This document shows, piece after piece, positions 49,237 to 56,920 of a stretch of 64,000 nucleotides of DNA (its first letter is position 1; the number at the start of each line of letters is the position of its first letter). The stretch covers positions 2,294,001 to 2,358,000 of the forward strand of contig NZ_CP107546.1 of NCBI RefSeq assembly GCF_025836995.1, given 5' to 3'. The DNA comes from Microbacterium sp. M28. GTDB taxonomy: Bacteria; Actinomycetota; Actinomycetes; Actinomycetales; Microbacteriaceae. The translations under genes and the position numbers were made by a program. Under the pieces are notes generated by a model. That model was not told the origin of the DNA and did not search any database. It was given only the letters and a program-made list of their open reading frames with translations.

Positions 49237-50682
49237 GTGACGGACCAGATCGCCCGCCCCGGCAAGATCATCGCGATCCACCTCAGCTATGCCTCCCGCG
49301 CCGAGCAGCGCGGGCGCCGCCCCGCTCACCCCTCGTACTTCTTCAAGCCGGCCAGCTCCGTCTCGGCATCCGGCGGCACCGTCGAACGCCCGGCAGGAAC
49401 CGAGCTGCTCGCGTTCGAGGGCGAGATCGCCCTGATCATCGGGACGCCCGCCCGTCGCGTGCGCATCGAGGATGCCTGGGCGCACGTCGCCTCGATCACG
49501 GCCGCCAACGACCTCGGCCTGTACGACCTGCGCGCGAACGACAAGGGCTCCAACGTGCGCTCGAAGGGCGGCGACGGCTACACGCCGCTCGGCCCGCAGC
49601 TCATCGACGCCCGCACCGTCGACCCGTACGCTGTGCGCGTCCGCGCGTGGGTGAACGGCGAGCTCCGCCAGGACGACACCACCGCCGGCCTCCTGTTCCC
49701 CCTCGCCCAGCTCGTCGCCGACCTGTCGCAGCACTTCACGCTCGAAACCGGCGACGTCATTCTCACCGGGACGCCTGCCGGATCGAGTGTCATCGTGCCG
49801 GGCGACGTCGTCGAGATCGAAGTGGATGCCGCGGGCGTCACATCAGGACGACTCGTGACGACCGTGGTGCAGGGCGACGTGCCCTTCGACCCGGCGATCG
49901 GCTCCCTTCCCTCGGTCGACGACCTGCAGCGCGCGGAGGCGTGGGGCTCGCGGGAGGCGGCGGGCCTCGCCGATGTCGCGCCCGGCCTGAGCGCAGAGCT
50001 CCGGGCCAAGCTCGAGGCGGCGCCGACCGCAGGGCTCTCGACGCAGTTGCGCCAGCGCGGCATCACCGCCTGTTTCATCGACGGCGTCGCGGCGAACATC
50101 GCCGGAGCCAAGATCGTCGGGACGGCGAAGACCCTGCGTTTCGTGCCGTTCCGCGAGGATCTGTTCGCCGCGCACGGCGGCGGCTACAACGCGCAGAAGC
50201 GCGCCTTCGACGCCGTCGACGACGGCGAGGTCATCGTGATCGAGGCGCGCGGCGACGGCAGCACCGGCACCCTCGGCGACATCCTCGCGCTTCGGGCGAA
50301 GACCCGCGGTGCCGCGGGCGTCGTCACCGACGGCGGAGTCCGCGACTTCGACGCGGTCGCCGAGATCGGGCTTCCGGTGTTCTCCCGCGGTGCGCACCCG
50401 TCGGTCCTCGGACGCCGGCACGTCCCGTGGGACGTCGACGTCACGATCGCGTGCGGCGGTGCCGTCGTGCAGCCCGGCGACATCATCGTCGGCGACGGAG
50501 ACGGCGTGATCGTGATCCCTCCCGCCCTCGCCGAGGAGGTGGCCGACGCCGCGCTCGCCCAGGAGGACGAGGATGCTTGGATCGCCGAGCAGGTCGCCGC
50601 CGGACACCCCGTCGATGGGCTGTTCCCGATGAACGCGCAATGGCGTGCACGCTACGAGTCCCGGACGGAAGGGCGCTCATGA
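49237..50682 (+). CDS. Fusion of fumarylacetoacetate-hydrolase-like and RraA-like domains (HpaG-like)
   Basis: A 481-residue fusion. The N-terminal part (about 1-215) is FAH-fold, as in HpaG/HpcE isomerase-decarboxylases: YFFKPASSVSASGG near 33, FEGEIALIIGTPARR near 61 (metal-binding Glu residues) and LETGDVILTGTPAGS near 167. The C-terminal part (about 250-430) is RraA/HMG-aldolase-like: GTAKTLRFVPFRED near 293, GDGSTGTLGDILALRAKTRG near 337 and AAGVVTDGGVRDFDAVAEIG near 357, with the catalytic Arg-Asp. Classic HpcE is two FAH halves, so the second half is replaced here. AAGGAGG (49224-49230) six nt before GTG 49237 is decisive; ATG 49195 would lie in the operator. ATGA overlap with the GntR gene. 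Confidence 0.82.
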   Translation: MTDQIARPGKIIAIHLSYASRAEQRGRRPAHPSYFFKPASSVSASGGTVERPAGTELLAFEGEIALIIGTPARRVRIEDAWAHVASITAANDLGLYDLRANDKGSNVRSKGGDGYTPLGPQLIDARTVDPYAVRVRAWVNGELRQDDTTAGLLFPLAQLVADLSQHFTLETGDVILTGTPAGSSVIVPGDVVEIEVDAAGVTSGRLVTTVVQGDVPFDPAIGSLPSVDDLQRAEAWGSREAAGLADVAPGLSAELRAKLEAAPTAGLSTQLRQRGITACFIDGVAANIAGAKIVGTAKTLRFVPFREDLFAAHGGGYNAQKRAFDAVDDGEVIVIEARGDGSTGTLGDILALRAKTRGAAGVVTDGGVRDFDAVAEIGLPVFSRGAHPSVLGRRHVPWDVDVTIACGGAVVQPGDIIVGDGDGVIVIPPALAEEVADAALAQEDEDAWIAEQVAAGHPVDGLFPMNAQWRARYESRTEGRS

Positions 50683-51356
50683 CCCAGACGCTCAGCAAGT
50701 CGCAACGCGCCTATCACTGGATCAAGGAGCGCATCGCGACGCAGACCTACACCCCCGGTTACCGGCTCGTCCTCGGGTCTATCGCCGGCGAACTCGACAT
50801 GAGCGTCGTACCGGTCCGCGAGGCGATCCGCCAGCTCGAAGCCGAGGGCCTCGTGCAGTTCGAGCACAACGTGGGCGCGCGCGTCGCCATGGTCGACGAC
50901 GCCCAGTACCGGCACAGCATGGAAGCCCTCAGCATCCTGGAGGGCACGGCGACCGCCATGGCGGCCCGTGCACTCACCGCGGACGACCTGCGCGCGGCCC
51001 GCGCGATCAACGACGAGATGGTCAGGACGCTGGACCACTTCAACCCGTCGGCGTTCACAGCACTCAACCAGCGCTTCCACTCGGCCCTCATCGCCCCGTG
51101 CCCCAACCCCCGCCTGCACGAGCTCGTGACCGCGGAATGGGCGCGGCTGAGCCGCCTGCGCGACTCGACCTTCAGCTTCGTCCCCGGCCGCGCGCACGAG
51201 TCCGTCCGGGAGCACGAGCAGATCGTCGCACTCATCGAGAACGGCGCACCGCTGAACGAGATCGAACACGCCGCCCGGCGGCATCACGCCGCGACCCTCG
51301 ACGCCTACCTCGACCACGAGCATCCCGACGAAGCCGTCGGAATGCACATCCTCTGA
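50679..51356 (+). CDS. GntR-family regulator, FCD subfamily
   Basis: A 225-residue regulator with an N-terminal winged helix (about 1-75: YHWIKERIATQTYTPGYRLV, then AGELDMSVVPVREAIRQLEA) and a C-terminal FCD domain (about 85-215) whose metal/ligand residues are visible as NQRFHSALIAPCPNPRL near 127 and REHEQIVALIENG near 177, with RRHHAATLDAYL after it. FCD proteins usually sense small carboxylic acids, fitting a pathway intermediate of the surrounding genes. Start ATG 50679 overlaps the fusion gene's stop (ATGA). It likely controls both directions from the palindrome at 49180. Confidence 0.88.
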   Translation: MTQTLSKSQRAYHWIKERIATQTYTPGYRLVLGSIAGELDMSVVPVREAIRQLEAEGLVQFEHNVGARVAMVDDAQYRHSMEALSILEGTATAMAARALTADDLRAARAINDEMVRTLDHFNPSAFTALNQRFHSALIAPCPNPRLHELVTAEWARLSRLRDSTFSFVPGRAHESVREHEQIVALIENGAPLNEIEHAARRHHAATLDAYLDHEHPDEAVGMHIL

Positions 51357-51371
51357 AGCACAGGAGAAGAC

Positions 51372-52868
51372 ATGACCGACTCCCGCATTCCCGCAGATCT
51401 CCCCGACCACATCCAGCACTACATCGACGGCGCCTTCGTCGATTCGTCCGACGGCGACACGTTCGACGTGCTCGACCCCGTGACCAACGAGAACTACACC
51501 ACGGCCGCGGCAGGCAAGAAGGCCGACATCGACCGCGCCGTCGCGGCCGCGAAGCGCGCGTTCGACGACGGCCCGTGGCCGCGGATGCTCCCGCGCGAAC
51601 GCAGCCGCGTGCTGCACCGCATCGCCGACATCGTGGAGTCCCGCGATCAGCGCCTCGCGGAGCTGGAGAGCTACGACTCCGGGCTGCCGATCACGCAGGC
51701 GCTCGGCCAGGCGCGGCGCGCGGCCGAGAACTTCCGCTTCTTCGCGGACCTGATCGTGGCCCAGGCGGATGACACCTTCAAGGTCCCCGGCCGCCAGATC
51801 AACTACGTCAACCGCAAGCCGATCGGCGTCGCCGGGCTCATCACGCCGTGGAACACGCCGTTCATGCTGGAGTCGTGGAAGCTCGGCCCCGCACTCGCCA
51901 CGGGCAACACGGTCGTGCTGAAACCGGCCGAGTTCACGCCGCTGTCGGCGTCGCTGTGGGCCGGCATCTTCGAGGAGGCGGGACTCCCCCAGGGCGTCTT
52001 CAACCTCGTCAACGGCCTCGGCGAGGATGCCGGAGACGCGCTCGTCAAGCATCCGGACGTGCCGCTGATCTCCTTCACGGGCGAGAGCCGCACGGGGCAG
52101 ATCATCTTCGGCAACGCGGCACCGTATCTCAAGGGGCTCTCGATGGAGCTGGGCGGCAAGTCCCCCGCTGTCGTGTTCGCCGACGCGGATCTGGATGCCG
52201 CGATCGACGCCACGATCTTCGGGGTGTTCTCGCTCAACGGCGAGCGCTGCACGGCCGGGTCCCGCATCCTCGTGGAGCGCAGCGTCTACGACGAGTTCGT
52301 CGAGCGCTACGCCGCCCAGGCCGAGCGCGTCAAGGTCGGCTATCCGCACGACCCCACGACCGAGGTCGGCGCACTCGTGCATCCGGAGCACTACGACAAG
52401 GTCATGTCCTACGTCGAGATCGGCAAGAGCGAGGGCCGCCTGGTCGCCGGCGGCGGCCGGCCGGAAGGATTCGAGACCGGCAACTTCGTCGCCCCGACGG
52501 TGTTCGCCGACGTCTCCCCCGACGCGCGCATCTTCCAGGAGGAGATCTTCGGCCCCGTCGTCGCGATCACCCCGTTCGACACCGAGGAGGAGGCGCTCGC
52601 CCTCGCGAACGGCGTCAGGTACGGCCTGGCCGCGTACATCTGGACCAACGATCTCAAGCGCGCGCACAACTTCGCCGGTGCCGTCGAGGCGGGCATGGTG
52701 TGGCTGAACAGCAACAACGTGCGGGACCTCCGCACGCCGTTCGGCGGCGTGAAGGCCTCGGGCCTCGGCCACGAGGGCGGCTACCGCTCGATCGACTTCT
52801 ACACCGACCAGCAGGCCGTGCACATCACGCTCGGCGCGGTGCACAACCCGACCTTCGGCAAGAACTGA
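51372..52868 (+). CDS. hpaE: 5-carboxymethyl-2-hydroxymuconate semialdehyde dehydrogenase
   Basis: NAD-dependent aldehyde dehydrogenase (498 residues) that oxidises the ring-cleavage semialdehyde. Seen: GVAGLITPWNTPFMLESWKL near residue 157 (the Asn of the active site), MELGGKSPAVVFADADLDAA near 258 with the general-base Glu, and the nucleophile Cys in SLNGERCTAGSRILVE near 292. ALDHs are easy to recognise but hard to assign; the symbol rests on gene context, between a regulator and the HpaD-like dioxygenase, and on the hpaEDHI order. ATG 51372, after AGGAGA. Confidence 0.85.
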   Translation: MTDSRIPADLPDHIQHYIDGAFVDSSDGDTFDVLDPVTNENYTTAAAGKKADIDRAVAAAKRAFDDGPWPRMLPRERSRVLHRIADIVESRDQRLAELESYDSGLPITQALGQARRAAENFRFFADLIVAQADDTFKVPGRQINYVNRKPIGVAGLITPWNTPFMLESWKLGPALATGNTVVLKPAEFTPLSASLWAGIFEEAGLPQGVFNLVNGLGEDAGDALVKHPDVPLISFTGESRTGQIIFGNAAPYLKGLSMELGGKSPAVVFADADLDAAIDATIFGVFSLNGERCTAGSRILVERSVYDEFVERYAAQAERVKVGYPHDPTTEVGALVHPEHYDKVMSYVEIGKSEGRLVAGGGRPEGFETGNFVAPTVFADVSPDARIFQEEIFGPVVAITPFDTEEEALALANGVRYGLAAYIWTNDLKRAHNFAGAVEAGMVWLNSNNVRDLRTPFGGVKASGLGHEGGYRSIDFYTDQQAVHITLGAVHNPTFGKN

Positions 52869-52893
52869 CCCCGAGACCAGCAAGGACGCTGAC

Positions 52894-54054
52894 ATGACCA
52901 ATCGCGACGACATGACTCTGACCTCGTCGGGCTTCTACGTGAGCCAGGAGGCGCCGATCCGCACGAGCAACCCGACGCCCACGCCGATCAGCACGCCGCC
53001 GGACGTGCTGCGCTGCGCGTACATGGAGCTCGTGGTGACGGACCTCGCCGCTTCACGCGTCTTCTACGTCGACGTGCTCGGACTCTACGTCACCGAGGAG
53101 GATGAGGAGGCGATCTACCTCCGCTCCACCGAGGAGTTCATCCACCACAACCTCGTACTGCGAAAGGGACCGATCGCGGCCGTCTCCGCCTTCTCGTACC
53201 GTGTCCGCACCCCGGAGGACCTCGACCGCGCCGTCGAGTTCTACACCGAACTCGGATGCGACGTGCGCCGCAATCCCGACGGGTTCGTCAAGGGAATCGG
53301 CGACTCGGTGCGGGTCGTCGACCCGCTGGGCTTCCCGTACGAGTTCTTCCACCAGACCGATCACGTCGAGCGGATGTCGTGGCGCTACGACTTGCACACG
53401 CCGGGCGAGCTCGTGCGCCTGGACCACTTCAACCAGGTCACCCCCGACGTGCCGCGGGCCGTGAAGTTCATGCAGGATCTCGGCTTCCGCGTCACGGAGG
53501 ACATCCAGGACGAGGAGGGCACCGTCTACGCCGCCTGGATGCGCCGCAAGCCGACCGTGCACGACACGGCCATGACCGGCGGTGACGGTCCTCGCATGCA
53601 CCACGTGTGCTTCGCGACGCACGAGAAGCACAACATCCTCGCCATCTGCGACAAGCTCGGCGCGCTGCGCCGCTCCGACGCGATCGAGCGCGGACCCGGC
53701 CGTCACGGCGTCTCGAACGCCTTCTACCTGTACCTGCGAGACCCGGACGGACACCGCGTCGAGGTCTACACGCAGGACTACTACACGGGCGACCCGGACA
53801 ACCCCGTCATCACCTGGGACGTCCACGACAACCAGCGCCGGGACTGGTGGGGCAACCCGGTCGTGCCGTCCTGGTACACGGATGCCTCGCTCGTGCTCGA
53901 CCTCGACGGAAACCCGCAGCCCGTCGTCGCCCGCACTGACGACAGCGAGATGGCGGTGACGATCGGCGCGGACGGCTTCAGCTACACCCGCCCCGAGGAC
54001 GAAGCGATGCCGGAATGGAAGCAGGGCGAGTACAAGCTCGGCCACCAGCTGTGA
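52894..54054 (+). CDS. hpaD: 3,4-dihydroxyphenylacetate 2,3-dioxygenase (extradiol, VOC fold)
   Basis: A 386-residue ring-cleaving extradiol dioxygenase of the HPCD/MndD type known from Brevibacterium and Arthrobacter, which opens homoprotocatechuate at the 2,3 bond with Fe(II) or Mn(II). Metal ligands are visible: His in RLDHFNQVTPDVPRAVKFMQ near residue 180, His in GPRMHHVCFATHEKHN near 230, and Glu in DGHRVEVYTQDYYTG near 288. The first VOC module begins at LRCAYMELVVTDLAASRVFY. The Trp-rich C-terminal part is usual for this group. ATG 52894, behind AGGAC; 10 bp before hpaH. Confidence 0.88.
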   Translation: MTNRDDMTLTSSGFYVSQEAPIRTSNPTPTPISTPPDVLRCAYMELVVTDLAASRVFYVDVLGLYVTEEDEEAIYLRSTEEFIHHNLVLRKGPIAAVSAFSYRVRTPEDLDRAVEFYTELGCDVRRNPDGFVKGIGDSVRVVDPLGFPYEFFHQTDHVERMSWRYDLHTPGELVRLDHFNQVTPDVPRAVKFMQDLGFRVTEDIQDEEGTVYAAWMRRKPTVHDTAMTGGDGPRMHHVCFATHEKHNILAICDKLGALRRSDAIERGPGRHGVSNAFYLYLRDPDGHRVEVYTQDYYTGDPDNPVITWDVHDNQRRDWWGNPVVPSWYTDASLVLDLDGNPQPVVARTDDSEMAVTIGADGFSYTRPEDEAMPEWKQGEYKLGHQL

Positions 54055-54064
54055 GGGCCGACGG

Positions 54065-54850
54065 ATGCTGACACCTACGCAGATCGAAGAGATCGCCGCC
54101 GAGCTGGCGGAGGCCGACCGCACCCACGGGGTGATCCCCCGGATCACCGCCCGCTTCCCCGAAGCGACGATTGAGGACTCGTACGCCATCCAGGGCGTGT
54201 GGCGCGATGCGCAGATCGCCGCAGGGCGCCGCCTGGTCGGCCGGAAGATCGGACTGACCTCGAAGGCGATGCAGCACGCCACCGGCATCACCGAACCGGA
54301 CTACGGCGTGATGTTCGACGACACGGTCCACGCCTCCGGCGCCGACATCCGCTTCGACGACTTCTCCAATGTCCGCATCGAGGTCGAGCTGGCGTTCGTG
54401 CTGGGGCATCCGCTCGAAGGCCCGGACTGCACGCTGGAGGACGCCCTCGCGGCGATCGACTACGCCGTACCCGCGCTCGAGGTGCTGAACTCGCACATCG
54501 AGCTGGAGGGCCGCACGATCGTCGACACCATCAGCGACAACGCCGCGTACGGTGCCATGGTGCTCGGGACGGTCCGCAAGCGGCCGGACGAGATCGACCT
54601 GCGCTGGGTGCCCGGCGTGCTCAGCCGTAACGGCGAGATCGAGGAGACCGGCGTCGCCGCTGGTGTCCTCGGACACCCCGCGACCGGCGTCGCGTGGCTG
54701 GCGAACAAGTTCCACCAGCACGGCGCGCGGCTGGAGGCAGGGGAGATCATCCTGGCAGGATCGTTCACGCGCCCGATGTGGGTGGCCGAGGGCGACACCG
54801 TGCTGTGCGACTACCGCGAGATGGGAACGATCGAATGCCGCTTCATCTAG
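54065..54850 (+). CDS. hpaH: 2-oxo-hept-4-ene-1,7-dioate hydratase
   Basis: Adds water to 2-oxo-hept-4-ene-1,7-dioate after decarboxylation in the homoprotocatechuate pathway (261 residues; FAH-fold hydratase like MhpD). Seen: RLVGRKIGLTSKAMQHATGI near residue 58, EPDYGVMFDDTV near 79, the metal-binding Glu pair in RIEVELAFVLGHPLEGPDC near 107, ALEVLNSHIE near 139 and AGEIILAGSFTRPMWV near 223. It ends 16 bp inside the aldolase gene. The MhpD-type 2-hydroxypentadienoate hydratase is the alternative, but the neighbours favour HpaH. Confidence 0.87.
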   Translation: MLTPTQIEEIAAELAEADRTHGVIPRITARFPEATIEDSYAIQGVWRDAQIAAGRRLVGRKIGLTSKAMQHATGITEPDYGVMFDDTVHASGADIRFDDFSNVRIEVELAFVLGHPLEGPDCTLEDALAAIDYAVPALEVLNSHIELEGRTIVDTISDNAAYGAMVLGTVRKRPDEIDLRWVPGVLSRNGEIEETGVAAGVLGHPATGVAWLANKFHQHGARLEAGEIILAGSFTRPMWVAEGDTVLCDYREMGTIECRFI

Positions 54851-55617
54851 CCCCCTCCTTCCGTTCACATCTCACGGAAGCCGACCGCGCGCAGATCGGC
54901 ATGTGGGTCTGCTCCGGCAGCCCTGTGATCGCCGAGATCGCTGCCGGCTCCGGCGTGGACTGGCTCCTGATCGACATGGAGCACTCGGCGAACTCGCTCG
55001 AGAGCGTCCTGCACCAGCTGCAGGCCGTCGCGCCGTATCCTGCCGTGCCGCTCGTGCGCGTGCCGTGGAACGACGCCGTCATCATCAAACAGGTGCTCGA
55101 CCTCGGCGCGCAGAACATCATCGTGCCGATGGTGTCGTCCGCTGCGGAGGCCGAGGCGGCGGTCGCGGCGACGCGGTATCCCCCGCACGGCGTCCGCGGC
55201 GTCGGCAGCGCCCTTTCCCGCAGCGCCCGCTGGAACCGCGTGGACGGCTACCTGCAGGATGCCGCGACGCACGTCTCCCTCACCGTGCAGATCGAGACGG
55301 CGGCCGGGGTCGAGAACGCGGCCGAGATCGCGGCGGTCGACGGCGTGGACGCCGTGTTCGTCGGACCCTCGGATCTCGCGGCCTCACTCGGCAGGCTCGG
55401 CCAGCAGACGCATCCGGATGTCGTGGATGCCGTGAACCGCACGCTCTCCGCGGTGAGATCGGCGGGGACCGCGGTCGGCGTCAACGCGTTCGACCCGGTG
55501 ACCGCCGACGCGTACATCGCGCAGGGCGCCGACTTCGTCGCCGTTGGCGCGGATGTCGCGATGCTCGCCCGAAGCTCGGAGTCCCTCGCGGAGCGGTTCG
55601 GCGCCTCCCTCGGTTGA
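54835..55617 (+). CDS. hpaI: 4-hydroxy-2-oxoheptane-1,7-dioate aldolase, HpcH/HpaI family
   Basis: Divalent metal-dependent aldolase (260 residues) that splits the last ring-derived intermediate into pyruvate and succinate semialdehyde. Seen: WLLIDMEHSANSLESVLHQL near residue 44 (catalytic His), PLVRVPWND near 72 (Arg), MVSSAAEAEAAVAATRYPPH near 98, the metal Glu in VQIETAAGVENA near 150, and VFVGPSDLAASLG near 174 with the metal Asp. ATG 54835 overlaps hpaH by 16 bp with GGGAA upstream. Last gene of the cluster; convergent with the ROK regulator. Confidence 0.9.
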   Translation: MPLHLAPSFRSHLTEADRAQIGMWVCSGSPVIAEIAAGSGVDWLLIDMEHSANSLESVLHQLQAVAPYPAVPLVRVPWNDAVIIKQVLDLGAQNIIVPMVSSAAEAEAAVAATRYPPHGVRGVGSALSRSARWNRVDGYLQDAATHVSLTVQIETAAGVENAAEIAAVDGVDAVFVGPSDLAASLGRLGQQTHPDVVDAVNRTLSAVRSAGTAVGVNAFDPVTADAYIAQGADFVAVGADVAMLARSSESLAERFGASLG

Positions 55618-55626
55618 GCGAAACCC

Positions 55627-55728
55627 TCGTTCGTTGAGCGCGGACGGCGACGCCGACCGAGACGAATCGCAGTCACCGCCCTCAGCATCCACCGCGTTTT
55701 CGACTCGCTCCGCTCGCTCGACGAACGA
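55627..55728. terminator. Inverted repeat-based terminator candidate between hpaI and the ROK gene
   Basis: TCGTTCGTTGAGCG (55627-55640) and CGCTCGACGAACGA (55715-55728) can pair with one mismatch over 14 bp, flanking a 74-nt loop. It fills the 121-bp gap between convergent genes and includes the second copy of the 31-bp repeat. Confidence 0.4.
55698..55728 (-). repeat. 31-bp intergenic repeat, copy 2
   Basis: Identical in all 31 positions to the element at 6960-6990, in opposite orientation. A degenerate half copy at 55627-55640 stands opposite to it. Confidence 0.75.
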
Positions 55729-55738
55729 GGAAGGACAG

Positions 55739-56911
55739 CTAGCGAGCCGAGGTGCTGAGCGGGTCCGACAGGAGCGGTGCGAACGCGGCCTCTGCGGCTC
55801 CGATCAGCAGCCGGTCCGCACCGAGCGCAGCCGCACGCAGCTCGACCTGTTCGGCCGGCGCCTGCAGGGCCCCCGCCCGCACATCCGCGTCGAAGGCATC
55901 GGTGTCGCGATCCCTGAGCATCGCGAGGAACCCGCCGAGCACGACGATCGACGGGTTCAGCACGTTCACCGCGTTCGCCAGCGAGGCGATCAGGATCCGT
56001 CGCTGCCGGTCGATCTCGGCGACGACTCCGGCATCGCTGGTCGCGGCCAGAACCGCCGCGAGCGCCGCGTCATCGACCGCTCCCAGCCGCGCGGCCTGCA
56101 GCAGCCGCGCACGGTTGACCTCGTCCTCGAGCACGCCGTTCTTCGTGCGCCGGTCCTCATCGCTCAGGATGCCCGGCCGCGTCTGTCCCCATTCGCCGGC
56201 GTATCCCCCGGCGCCCGAGATGAGCTGACCGTCCAGGATGAGACCGCCGCCGATGCCGCTCGCGCCGCCGTTGAGGTAGACGACGTCGCGGTGCTCGCGC
56301 GCGGCGCCGAACAGTCGCTCCGCGCGCGCGCCGAGGGACGCGTCGTTGTCGATGAGCACGGGCAGCTCCAGCACGGAGCCGAGCTGCTCGGCGATCGGCT
56401 CGTCGTGCCAGCCGAGATGCGGAGCCAGGCGCACGATCCCGTCGTCGGCGCGCACGAGCGCGGGAACGGCGAGCCCGACGCCGACGATGTGGGCGCCGGG
56501 AGAACCGGCTCGCCAGTCCTGCACGAAGCGTGAGACAGCCGCGATCACGTCCGCCGTCGTCGGCGGTTGCGCGCATGCGACGCGCGTGCGCTCCTGCACC
56601 GTCCCGCCGAGCGAGATCACGCCGATCTCGATCGCGTCGACCTCCGGGTTCACCGCGATCGCGACGACATCAGGGCTCGGGGCGACGATCGGCGACGGCC
56701 GGCCGACACGCCGAGTGGCGTCCGGCTCCTGCTCGATGACGAGACCGCGTGTCGCGAGTTCGGACACGAGATCGGCGACCGTCGAACGGTTCAGCCCGGT
56801 GTCCGCCGTGATCGTCGCGCGCGAGCGCGCACCATGGTGATGCACCAGGCGCAGCACCTCGCCGAGATTGGTCCGGCGCACGCCTTCCACAGTCGTCGCT
56901 CGTTCGTTCAT
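55739..56911 (-). CDS. ROK-family transcriptional regulator (XylR/NagC type)
   Basis: A 390-residue ROK repressor with an N-terminal winged helix (about 8-70: GARSRATITADTGLNRSTVA, LVSELATRGLVIEQ) and a C-terminal ROK sugar-binding domain (about 90-385: VGVGLAVPALVRADDGIVRL near 147, LPVLIDNDASLGARAERLF near 190, YLNGGASGIGGGLILDG near 217). The family's Cys-x-Cys-Gly-x2-Gly-Cys zinc site, expected after GGYAGEWGQ, is missing: the region reads GILSDEDRRTKNGVLE without cysteine. In actinobacteria such genes often control xylose, GlcNAc or oligosaccharide use, which fits the glycosidase, importer and xylose isomerase beyond it. Head-to-tail with the GH3 gene. Confidence 0.87.
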   Translation of the reverse strand: MNERATTVEGVRRTNLGEVLRLVHHHGARSRATITADTGLNRSTVADLVSELATRGLVIEQEPDATRRVGRPSPIVAPSPDVVAIAVNPEVDAIEIGVISLGGTVQERTRVACAQPPTTADVIAAVSRFVQDWRAGSPGAHIVGVGLAVPALVRADDGIVRLAPHLGWHDEPIAEQLGSVLELPVLIDNDASLGARAERLFGAAREHRDVVYLNGGASGIGGGLILDGQLISGAGGYAGEWGQTRPGILSDEDRRTKNGVLEDEVNRARLLQAARLGAVDDAALAAVLAATSDAGVVAEIDRQRRILIASLANAVNVLNPSIVVLGGFLAMLRDRDTDAFDADVRAGALQAPAEQVELRAAALGADRLLIGAAEAAFAPLLSDPLSTSAR

Positions 56912-56920
56912 CCGCCCAGG

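Noticed and set aside
50652..52913. Minus-strand frame of 753 codons opposite the GntR and hpaE genes
   Set aside because: Shadow of two recognised genes; no domain, no ribosome-binding site.
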